Source of the DNA: Mauremys mutica
Taxonomy: Eukaryota > Chordata > Testudines > Geoemydidae
Assembly: GCF_020497125.1 (NCBI RefSeq)
Contig: NC_059084.1
Coordinates: 9,947,501-10,011,500, forward strand
Direction of reading: 5' to 3'
Length of the DNA: 64,000 nt
Part shown: piece by piece, positions 40,701 to 52,700 of the stretch
Layout: the number at the start of each line of letters is the position of its first letter
Position numbering within the stretch: position 1 is the stretch's first letter
Notes under the pieces: generated by a model
What the model was told of the DNA's origin: nothing
Databases searched by the model: none
What the model saw: only the letters and a program-made list of their open reading frames with translations
Program-made: the position numbers and the translations under genes

Positions 40701-43700
40701 TTCCGTCTCTTAAACTGACTTACTTTGAAAGTTTCATTTCGATTTGCTGCCGGATTTCCTGGCGTTCCTCATCTGTCCTCCTTGGGAAAATGTTCCTGTC
40801 TTCCAGTTCCTGCTTGCTTGGCCTGTTCCGTAGCTTTACTGCCAGCAGCTCTTTCTTGCATTTTCTTGGCAAGGTACCTGGGACACACATTGAAATGAAA
40901 AAATGTCAGAGGGAGAGGTTGGAATTCCTGCTTTTTTTTTTTTTTTTAAAAAAAGCTCATAAATGGGCGAGTAAGGAGTGGGCAACGGAGGATGTATGTC
41001 TGTGAAATCTGAACCTGTATGGGACAGACAGCTTTGTATTTATTAATAAAAGTGGGTCTAGGGCTGAGATTGCCAACACGGCTGTGGGTAATGGTCCATT
41101 CAGAAATGCTTGAGATGATCATCTCATTGTACTATTGCAGACCAGGATAATGCTCTCAGATGGCTATGACTCTTGGTGACTATCAGCTGAGGCAAGGTTC
41201 AAACCACTAATCTAGGAGTCAAAGGAGGTGCACATCATCAGTCCTCTGAGCCTCCCACATCCCAGAGCAAAGCTACATCTGGAGCACTTTGTAGTAGGAC
41301 TAGATAGTGCAGGCGAATGGGAATGGCTGGGATGGAGATCCTTTCCCCTCTGGGTTTCCAGCTCAAATCCCGGCTGGTTGGGTGTTACTGAAAGGTGTAC
41401 TACAGATGGTCTCATCCCACCGGTTAGCTGACAGCATAAAGAACACCAGCACTCATTGACACTCTTGGGAACGGTCTTAGCAAAGAAGCCAAGGAATGAA
41501 TTGGCTTTGCAGACTGCACTTTAGTCTTACCCTTGCATGACGTCTCCACAAAGGGGTTTTAAGGTGCAGCTGGTGAGGAGTTGTGGGACACGTTTGCTGA
41601 TGTTTCCTGTACCATTCGGTGGACAGCAGAGGAATTTTGAAAAATGCTGAGCTTTGTTCCCCTTGAAATCAATGGGAGTTTTACCATTTGGTTCAGTGTG
41701 AACAGAATCAGACTGATGCTGAGCGCTTCTGAAAATCCTATTCTTAATGACCAGGACTGGCAGTCCAGCAGTGATAACTTTAAATTAGCCATTCACACCT
41801 GCAATAGTTCCAGGTTAAGTGGGTGATTATTTGTGAGGTGCTGTTAGCTTGAATGTGCAGGTTTCTGAATAAGCATATTAAACTTTTTGAACATTTCACT
41901 CAATTTTGAACAAACACAATTCAAAAGATGGAGAATCAGGAATAGTCAGCCTGGAGGGTACACATGGGTCACAAGATACAAGCCATTATTGACAAATCCA
42001 CCCCATTAAGTTATCTTAGGGTATGTCTATGCTACCCGCCGAATTGGCGGCCAGCGATTGATCCAGCAGGGGTCGATTTATTGTGTCTAGTCTAGACACA
42101 ATAAATTGACCCCCGAGCCCTCTCCTGTTGACTCCTGTACTCCACTGCCATGAGAGGCACAGGCAGAGTTGATGGGGGAGCAGCAGCAGTCAACTCACCA
42201 CATTGAAGACACCGTGGTGAGTAGCTCTAAGTACGTCAACTTCAGTTACATTATTCACGTAGCTGAAGTTGCATAACTTAGATGGATTTCCCCACCCCCT
42301 CCGTGTAGACCAGGCCTTAGAATACCACAGTAAAATTGCAGACCTGTATTCAGTGTTTCCCCTCTGGAGAGACTTCAAGAAAACCATTCCAAGGGATGAA
42401 ATAAAGGGTCAGATTTTCAGAATGATGTGTGCAATGGTGGTAAGTTGGTAAGAGATTTTGGCAGTGGGAGGTGTGCATACTTCTCACAATGGCATGATCT
42501 ACTGTGGTAACTGCAAAACATGCACATGCAGGAAAATCCTGGCCTGAAATATTGTTGGTGATGTTTACAAGAGGAATTCCCATAGGGAAAGGTGCAGCAA
42601 CTGTTCTGAGTAACATTTCACTACTCTTCTGAGGCTGTCAACCAACAGCATTTGAAACAACCTTTCACTCTGAGAGAACACTTTGGGGTCAAATGAATCT
42701 TTGGTGTAACTCCATGACTTCCGTGGGCTTAGTGAAGGGTTGAAATTGGCTCCTTGACTAATTTAAACCATCTTGCAATGCTAGCTGGAAGGTATATGGT
42801 AATAAGGTTTCTAAATTTAAACTGCTTACAGAGTGGAAAACCCAACATCTTTCACTGTACTTTTTTTTTTTTAAACCGACAGTAAAATGTAGACTGCGAG
42901 TCATAGCTGGGAAAGCCCCAGGTTGCTTGAGGTTGAGTTGCTAAAAGAAAAGCACCGGCGTCTCCGTCTGGCTCACCGGTTTCATTGGTTTGAGTAGAGC
43001 TTCTCTTTTCTGAATCTCTCTCTAGAATAAGCAATCCTGTGACAAGTTTACTGTAACATGTGGCAGTTATACCGAATACCTTCCTTGTACAGAGTCGTAG
43101 GACTAGAAGGGACTTTGAGCGGTCAGATAGTTCATCCCCCTGAGCTAAGGCAGGACCAAGTAAACCTAGACCATCCCTGGCAGGTGTTTGTCAACCAGTT
43201 CTTAAAAACCTCCAGTGACGGGTGTCTCAGCATTCAGGGTAATTGCATCCCCCTCTCCATGGTCCACTCCAGGAGTCCTCAGTCAGGTCTTCTGCCGTCA
43301 CCTGTCTCTAGGTAGGGGCCCTTGTCCCACTCTCTTCTGACTGGGGGTTTTAAGTCTGCTCCTTGCCTTACGCTATAGTATCCCCTGCCAACCAATCTGC
43401 CTAAAGGCCTGTGCCTGTGCTTTGCTTTCTCGCCAAGGGCTATGCACAGTCCATTGACAGCAGTGTACAAGTTACTACACAGCTGTTTCTAAACAAGCAC
43501 ATTTATTCTTAAGGTAAAAGCACTATAGAGAAAACATATTTTTAAAATACCACTAAAAGAACCTACCTGCAAGTGAAAAGCTTAACAGAGGTGATACCCC
43601 CCCCTCACCAACTCCAGCCTAGAGCACTGGTAGGTGCAGTTTTTCAAATCCACAGTTGGGTTTGCCCCCTTGGTATCAAGTTTATGTCAGGTTTTTAGAT

Positions 43701-46700
43701 CATCAACCAGATCCAGACTGGACAATTCGTACAGTGAGAAAAGTTTTCCCAATATCTAACCAAAATCTCCCTTGCTGTAGATTTAGGCCATTACTTTTTT
43801 CCTACTTTTAGTGGACATGGAGAACAATTGATCACCATCCTCTTTTTTTATAACAGCCCTTAACATATTTGAAGACTATTATCAAGTCTTCCCTCAGTCT
43901 TCTTTTCTCAAGACTAAACATGCCCTGTTGTTTGTTTGTTTGTTTTTGTTTTGTTTTTTAAATCTTTCTTCATCCATCAGATTTTCTAAATCTTTTCTCA
44001 TTTTTATTGTTCTTTTCTGGATTTTTTCCAATTTGTCTGTATTTTTCTTAAAGTGCAGTGCCCAAAACTGGACAGAGAACTTCTGCTGAAGTCTTACCAG
44101 TGCTGAGCAGAGCAGGACAATTACCTCCCATGTCGTCCATTTGACACTCTTGTTAATATATTCATTAAGTATAGTTAATGTCCTACACATAACACAGAGA
44201 GTTTTGAGTGCACAATCAGTGTGGAATAGTCCCCTTAAGACAGAAGGTGAACCGTTGTCTGGCTACACAAGAAGTACAGATAAATCTGTGTATCTACTTG
44301 TCTTGGAGTGTTCTACTGAATGTACAATGTGCGGTAAAAATCATAAGGGAGCCTGTTTGATTTTAATACTTGAGGTCTCCTTTTAGAAAAAAAATCATCC
44401 AGTTCTTAAAGGAGACTGAAGTTAGATTTGTAGGTAGTTTTTGTCTGGCATTTGAGATGTGACTCAAGGCTGTTTTGTAAAGGGGTGCTCTGCAGGTTGG
44501 CATGCCCCAGTAAGTCTGCTACCTGTAAGTAACAGGTTCACCTTTAGGATGTGTCTTTTAGGACACTACTCACTTGTTGATCTCCAAGTGCTTTATAAAG
44601 GAGGGTAAACACTGTTATCCCTGGCATATAGGTAGGAAAACAGAGGCAGAGAGGTGTCGAGTGACTTGCCTAATATCACACCCTGAGTCCCTGACAGTTG
44701 CAAAATTAGAGCTTTCTGAAACTGTGATCAAACCAACCCTCCCCAACCAGGCTCTGACTGTAGACACGCTATAATAATACGCTGACTCTTCCACTCAAAG
44801 TGCTTTGCAAACATAAATTAACGAAGCCCCACAGAACTCATGTGCGATGTTAAGTATCCGTTTAACGGTTTTAAGCCGGGTAAAATAAAGCCCAAAGTGG
44901 CAAAGTCAGTTGCCTGAAGTCACACCAGTAAGTGTCCAAACTGGAAACCTGCCTCCCGCATGACGTGCTCTGACTACTAGGCCAAACCCTTAGGGCTCTG
45001 TCATGGCTTTTCGAGCACAGCTGCAGTGCGGGTGGATGCAGAGGGCCACGGCACCACGTGGAGTATTCGATCTGCACAGCACGTGCGCAGGCAGAATTGC
45101 ATCCGGCAGCCGTGGGAGCAGATCTAACACCCACCCTGCAGGTGCAGTTTGCAGTATCGTCCCCCCCGGCCAGAGGCTGAGGTGGTAGCTGGTGCAGAAA
45201 GCAGAACGCTAACCCCTCCCCATGATCTTTGGGGTGTATAAAACTGGAGGCAGTGCTGTAACTCCCACCCTCCTTATGCTGTTCCCTTATATGTGGGGTC
45301 AGAGCTCTTTTGGTGCTTTTCCCCCATCTCATGTGGTCATTCAGGATGAGCTGGAATCTCTCTCTATACAGTACAAAGGGATCCAGGCCTTTAAAAGAGT
45401 CAGGCTTTAAGGTCAATGGAATTACATCATTTCCCACCAGCTGAGGATCTGGCCCATAGCCCTGTATTCTAAGATGCAATAGAACACACTGTAGCAATGT
45501 AATAGCTCGTTACAAATAAAATGCTGCCAATTTGTCATCTAATGTCTATTCTGGAGGTGCACTCGGAGGCCTGCCTCTGCTCACAGAGCTCAATCTATGC
45601 CCTTAAAAGGGAAAAGAAAGAATCTCCTACTCTGTGAAATTAAAAGAAGCAAGTGTGGTCTGAAAAATTGTACCTTTAACCCAAATCCTACTTGTTGTAT
45701 TAAAGGAGCAGACAGCATTCAGCCCCAGCTAAGCCATACTTGCTTCATCCAGATGTCCGGGTTTCTAACAAGGCTTATATGGTAACCACTCCCAGGGTCC
45801 AAACGCACTGTGCACTGATTAATCTTTACCGTATTCCAAAATCCAAATAAGAATGCAGTTGAACCAAGAGAGCTGGATTAATCTGAGCTGTCCATATTAG
45901 GAGCCACCATCAGTGACTGGCCAATCTGATTAATTTTTGAAAATACCTGACTGACAAAGTCAGGAGGAAAAAAAGATGTAGATTATCCTTCAAGGAGGAT
46001 AGTGCCTATTTTGTGGGTGAACACCTTGTAAATGGTCCATCCTCTGCCCTATTGAGGGGACCATTTGTTCACCAAGACTGATATCCTGCCTCCGGCAGAG
46101 GCCAATATCTGATGCTTCAGAGAAAAGAAAAAAACCAACAAAGAGGGAATAAAAAGCCCACGCTAGCTCTCATCCTGCGCCTAGCCAACAGTGCACCGTG
46201 ATGGGAAATTCCTTCCTGACCACTGTGCTGATCAGTGTAGCTGCTATGATTTTAATTACCGGTACCTTTTATTTAAACATCTTCCTAAAAGTTGTTCTTC
46301 CTGGGGCTAAGGTGCGTCTCCCTTTCCCTTCTGCCCCATAACCACCAATATCTCAAGTGGGATTTCAGAAGTGCTCTGCCTTGGGCTACCTGCACTCCCA
46401 ATGGGAGCAACATGGGATCAATGCCAAGTGCTTTTGAAGATCTCACCCCTCCACTGTTAGTTTCCAAAAGCTGGCATCTATGGTTCAAATTTAGGTACAA
46501 TGTACAGATGCATTAATGTGCAGCTTTTATGCAGCCCTATATACAGCCCCAATCAGAGATTATTGAGTGCTAGGAGAGAGAGAGAGAGAGAGTAATCCGT
46601 GCCATGTAAGAACCAGGAACTGAGGCTAGCCACTTGAGTACAGACCCTCTGTCCTGGGCTAACAGCCCATGCTGCTCTCTGTACTTCCACAGCTTCACTA

Positions 46701-49700
46701 CCATTGTCACTTGAGCTGGCTAGATTAAAGCTAGCTCGGGTTTCTCTACATTGGCTGCAGTATAGACAGACCCTATGTTTCTCTGGCCCAGATCCTCAAG
46801 ATATTTCAGTGGGAGTTAGGCACTGAAATACCTTGGAGGGATCTGGGTGGCTGTTCCACATCTGGCGAAATGGGGATAATAGCACTGTCCTATCTTCGAT
46901 GGGTGGTGTGAGGATACATATATCAAAGTTTGAGAGGTTCTCACATATGTTAGTAATGGGGACCATATAAGCACCTTGGATGCTTAGATTCTTTCTAAGC
47001 TGCCAGCGAACCCAGACTTCTGAAAGCAGGAGAATTGCAGGGAATTATGTTGCTGCTACCTTTCTCGTTACTGTGTATTTCTTAAATGTGAGTGACTGTC
47101 AGCCAGTGCAAGTGTGTGCAGTGTCAAGAACAAAAATGTCTCATTGACATCCTTTCGGATACAGAGAACACATGAGAAAACAGTGGCAGCAGAGTTGTCA
47201 TCCCTCAGGTCCTAAGATGGTCCCTGTCTATCCTGTAGCTTAATGAATCACTGAATCTCTCTGCCATTTGCTCCTCCATTCTCCTGTTCCTGGGCCTGAT
47301 TGCATAATTCATCTGACACATTCCATCCTTTTTTTTTGTTGTTGATCACAAACTGCCCACAGACAGGTTACAATATCAGATGTAATTATTATTCACCAAT
47401 TTCTGTGGATAATGGTTGGCAAAGGGCTTGTTCTCAAACAATTTGTTGGGAGTGTTCTGTTCTACTCTATATAGGTTTTTATACTGTGCTCATCAATGCT
47501 CAACCTCTGGTTAGTTTGGATTGGACATAAATGATATGGCATAATTCTGTCCCCTGACTGGCGGAGCATAACTCTGAGAATCAAGGAATAATTAGTCTTT
47601 GATATTTGTTTAATTGCTGCTGTTTTCACATCAGTGCTAACACGCCAACTTCCTGTCATTCACTAGAATATTCACAGACACCGAACACAAAGGGGGAACT
47701 CACAGAAGTGAAATCATTAAAATATCCCACCTGCTCCATATTAATTACTCTCTATCTACAATGGGCTGGTTTTGTTCTGTTGTGTTGTATTTCCATTTCT
47801 TTGCCAATCATTCTCACTGGTAAGACTTTTCCCCCTGCATTTCAGCGATTGTCATTCACTTTCATCACTGAATTTCCATTTATCCCATTGCAACCTCCTT
47901 AGACACCGTACACTAATGGCTAGAACTTTTGAAAAGTTTAGTGCTTTAGTTAGAATAAAACATGCACTCTTGAACGGAACACAGCTACCTATGTGCTTTG
48001 CGTAGGCAACTATCTGGGTGTTTTGTGCATGCGTCTTTTATGGTTGCATATTCTCAATATGGACAGACAGCTCAGCAATGACTAGGTGAGTACACGTTGA
48101 GTATTTACAGATTTTTAACTACAGATGGGCCAGTGCACAAAGTTTGGCTCTTAAAATGGTTTGGAGCTAACCCTAAAGTTTGGAGGCATTTGGATTCAGG
48201 CCTCTGGTTCAGCCTATTACAGAGGCTGTGACCTGACACAAAGTTTGGATCTGAACTTTCCCAGAGGTTGGCTGTGGTCATATCTGGGGTTTTCATTTGA
48301 TCCTGTCCCTTATCTGAGCTGCAAGGAGTGAAATAAATGATGTAGGATGGTAGCCAGGTATACAATTAGGAGTAATGGAACAGAAGGAAAATCTTGATAG
48401 TGAGATGTGGTAAGGCTGTGGGTTAGTCCTCCAAAGGACATGGGGAAGTATTCTTAGCCTGGGATATGCAAAGCTTGATGTCAAAAGGCCAGGCACCTGT
48501 GGCTCACATTAAAAATACATCCACAACTGAGTGCTAGTTTGTGCATGAAATTATTGCATTATAGATTAGTCATAAAAATTGGACATGTGAATAAACTGGT
48601 ATCTAACTGTCCATCTGCGTGTGCAAATATCTCACCTGCACACACAGTCCTGGTAGTTGGACAAGCATGTTTTTACATGGTCCTAGGCCTTACGATTTAA
48701 AAAAAAACAACCCTAAAACTTGACAAAATGCTAATATACATATTGTAGGAATTCCACTTTGACTGGGGGACAGACTGGATAACCTAAAAGGTTTTCCCAT
48801 ACTTAACTTCTGTGATTTGTCTGGTATTTACATGCCATTTGACATTTTCTTGAATTAACTTTTACTGAGCAAAATAGCCTTTTAACCCTTTAGAGGGCTT
48901 ACCCTAAGCAGATACCATAAGTCATAATAAGATGAAATATTTTGAAGCACTTTTTATTTTTAAGAGCTGCTTCTGGATGCCACATAAGCTTTTACAGTCA
49001 CTGGTTTCTTGCCATCATCATAGTTTTCCACTAATTGTGTAAGCAAAAATCATGTCTAATTAAATAAATATATGACACAGGTCTTCAACGGTAGAATAAA
49101 CACCTTTATTTGTGTTATAGGAGGACTGCATGGCCTGTGTTAGACAAATTAATATACAAGAATTTACACCAAACTCAGTGGACTTCTTATAATCATGGAC
49201 AATAGCTATTCCCAGGGAGATGTGGAAAAATTTATCTGGAGAGTTTGTTTGTTTGTTTTTTAAAAAGAGAATCTTCACTTAAATGCAGGGAAATTCTGCA
49301 AAAGATTTATCTTTTATTTCCTCCTCTACCTTATCTCAGCTTTGTGTTTCATACCTCACCAATCTTGTCTCTTTAAAATCCTGGGACCAACATGGCTACA
49401 ACAACCCTTCAATAAGATGCCAGAGTCAGCAGCAGAGCTAGGATCAGAACCCAATAATCCAGTTCATTACTTACCCTTAGATACATTTCCTTTTTAAATT
49501 CCTTCTCAATCTGCTACACTACGCTGCTACACTGGTTACTTTTGCAGTGCGCTCTCTCTAAGCCTGTCCTGTTCCAATCTACTGAAACTCATTTAAAATA
49601 GAATGTGGTTCTGCTGAACTGAAAACTTGATTGAAATATGATTTCTCCAAACAGCAGAGAGCCCCAGTGGCTCAGCTCAATAAAACAATTGGCCTGGATA

Positions 49701-52700
49701 ATAATAATTGTTCCCATAATATTTTACTAAGAGGTCCGTGCTCATCTGAACCATATGAACAGTAAATTCTCTCTTGGAAGCAATCTATGACCTAACTTCA
49801 TAAACAATGGAGTAAATAAATTACCCCTTCCAAAACCTTCCAGAGGGAGACACATTTTTGTGTGTTGTAGGCATACCAGAGCTGTGTAGAGTTCAATGTA
49901 ATCCAATACAGACACAATTTGGCAGATTGGTAGAAAGAATTCACTGAGCTGTCAGAGATTTGCTAATAGATCTTCAGGGAGCTGGGGTTCAGTTCTTCAT
50001 ATCCCAGCCTATGGACACGTGTCCCTCCAGGATAGGTCTGCTACTCATTGCCAAATAGCCTCCTATACTTCATCACTGCATTGCTTCCAGACTGGGGCAT
50101 TTCCAAAAGTGATTTGTCTGCACCAGACTCTCAGAAATCCTCATTCACTGATGATGAGATGCCCCTTCTGGAAGCTCTGCCATTCAGGTGAGATGGTACA
50201 AAGTGGTGTAGGCAGAACTGAAAGGACAGCACCTACTGAATTATCTCTGTATCTCTAAATGCCATTTTTGGTATGCTGTAATTACCAAGACAGACATGAG
50301 CACAAACTTTGTCATTTGGGCATAACTTTAGCACTATCTATTCACTAAGAATCCATGCACAAAAAATCTGCCATAACATTGCATTTTCACACTCATACAC
50401 TGAGATATTTCGGACCATTCCTGTTGACTGAAATGGTATATTTTTATAAGGATAATAAATTAACTTTCCTTACCAGAAATGATGGAGTCATTCAACACCT
50501 CTTCATCCTGATAAAAAACCAAGTTGTCCTTGAGTTCTGAGTTCATGATCAGGTTTTCTTTGTTCTCATCTGACTCTTTGACTGAGTTTCGCTTGTTCTC
50601 CGGATCATTACTGTGGCTCAGTGCATTCTCCTTTTCTTTGTTGCCCTCGATGCTAGATGTTCTGGATGGACGGACATCCACTCTTTTTTTGGGAGACCCT
50701 TTGCTTTCTCTGCCGTGAAAGCTGCGGATGGAAGGCACACACCTCGGTTGACAAACCAGTCCATTTTAAAGCCATAATAAAAACCTAGCATTAGATGAAC
50801 ACAGGTATCATGTCTTCAGTGAGATGTACAAGGGACATCATTGGACTGCATTCTCAGAATCGCAAGAATAAGGTGCAGGAAGGGAATGATCAATGTGTTT
50901 TTTGATGTATAGTTGTGTGCTGTACCATGCTGACCTCTTTAAAGAACACAGCATGTGCTTCTAATGTAAAACATACATTGTCTGAAACATTGCCCTTCTA
51001 AAAGTTTGTGATCCTGACAAGGATTTAACAGGGCCTGGAAAGGGCATTGTATTAATCCGTTTCCTGTGAGAAAGATTGTTGTGGCATTGAGAAATGTTAC
51101 CAATCATATAGCTTTGGAATTACCTTTGTCTTTCTCTACTACTGCAGTGGAGGGTTTCTCATGAAAAGCAGACAATGTACTCAACACACTCCTACATAGC
51201 CATGTGTATTGCAAAACAAGGTACCACATATGCTCACGCAGAAGCCAAGAGTCACATGCTAAAGTAATAATACTGAGCACTTGTATAGCATCTTCACAGG
51301 GCAGTAACCAGTTCATCTTCTGGGGTAGATTATTCTTAAATTCACTTTGCAGATGGGGAAGTGAACCAACGCAAGGAAAGGGGTCAAAGTCTTTCATTGG
51401 GAAGAGGATCATCTCATTGGTAGATCGGGTCGTGCTTATAAAGTAATAGCATCAGCTGATAAAGAGGACAGACAGAAGAGATCAAGAGGACTTGGGGAGA
51501 GCATGGCCGAGGAACAATTCAGAGAAGCCATAGGCCAACAGCAAAGCTATGATCAGGAAAGCTTCAGGAGGCTAGAGAGAAGGTCACGGCTGTTTCCAGC
51601 AAAATTTTCCAGGTAATTTTTCAGATCCGAGAATTTTGCACACCAGTGATCAGAACTGACCGTTTGCGGGTGCAATTGCCTGGTTTGTGCATGCAACCTT
51701 GGGAAATTTTGCCTGCAGAGTAATCGTGCATCGTTGTGCATGTGTGCAGTTTTGAACATTTGACCTCACATCAGTTCCTTTCTAACAGGATGAAAGTGGC
51801 GTGTGTGGTCTGAAAGGGTGCAGTTCTTTTAGGAGGACTTCACTGTCTAAATTACTAAATCTTGATATTCTGCTTTTGTGACAAGCCACCTCATACGCTG
51901 AGCTGAGGATCAGCAAATGATTCCATCTCCTTGATCCCTTATTTCCATGTTGCAATAGCTTTCCTGTCATAAAAGTAGCATATTATAAAGTAACAGCTGA
52001 AACTTCCATTTTAACCATGGATCAGTGCCAAAACTAGGGCCACCAAGCAGTGTGTGGGCAGAACCAACCTGATTTTAATCAGACTAAATGGGTGGAGTGT
52101 TAACGACAGGGAAAAATATTTTCTTACCAGGAATTTGTATTATGAAAAATACTTTCATTGAAAGGATACTGTTTCCTGGTATTCGCTGTGCCTCTATGTG
52201 CTATACTTACCTATCCTGCCGATGTTTGGTGGCCAGAGCCCTGTGGAGCTCCTCAATGACTCTGCTGGGAGGTAAAGGCAGGTGGACAGCAGTGGGATGA
52301 GGGGAACCAGTCGGTGTTGGTAGCTGTCCTCTGACATGGGGATCGGAGCCTTTCTGGCCTGGTGGATGGAAGAGGGCAGCTTGTCCTGAGATTTGGGAGG
52401 AACCAACAATGACATAATTCTTCAGGATAGTGGAAGGAGGGGATTTCACTGCTGGCTCATCTACTTCACTTCCTGCTGCTGAAAACAAAGTGATAAAAAG
52501 TCACACTGGGCCTTTAATTGTGGCACATGGAGCCTGGGTTGAGATTGATTCTACATGCTGGACAGATAAAAATGGTGCCCCAGTCTCTCACCCCATATAG
52601 GGAAACACCAGAGCTTGTGAGAGATGGTGATATTAGCTAGTTCAGCCAAACTTGCCAGAGCTGATCTGTTTCAAAAGCATTTCAGCAAAGAATGAAGTGG

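Larger units (their letters stand above)
10928..40723 (-). other. PHACTR3: PHACTR3 giant intron (29.8 kb) between RPEL2 and RPEL3 exons
   Basis: gtaagt at 40723 to ccgcag at 10928. It is filled with DNA transposons listed separately: hAT copies at 12460, 18708, 20474, 25415, 28452, 33456, 36711 and 39471; Harbinger copies at 22877 and 39002; TA-flanked MITEs at 15149, 21773, 31025 and 38212; a CR1 fragment at 30152; and MIR-like fragments. The stretches 13190-15140, 15270-18700 and 29000-30140 show no gene and mostly unassigned sequence. Open frames here are short, lack domains and coincide with repeats. Confidence 0.85.
40878..50473 (-). other. PHACTR3: PHACTR3 intron (9.6 kb)
   Basis: gtaagg at 50473 to cccag at 40878. 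Contains a Harbinger MITE (42019), CR1 pieces (43085-44135), MIR-like fragments (44550-45000, 46855-46990), a microsatellite (46573) and a hairpin repeat (46786). The stretch 47050-50470 shows only AT-rich sequence without a recognised feature. Confidence 0.85.

Noticed and set aside
40544..41005. 153-codon open frame on the plus strand
   Set aside because: It is the antisense shadow of the RPEL2 exon and neighbouring intron, including a poly-T run read as poly-Phe.
44871..45497. Longest open frame in the window (208 codons, minus strand)
   Set aside because: No domain, signal or repeat structure recognised; part of it lies over a MIR-like fragment; no splice or promoter context. Best read as chance.
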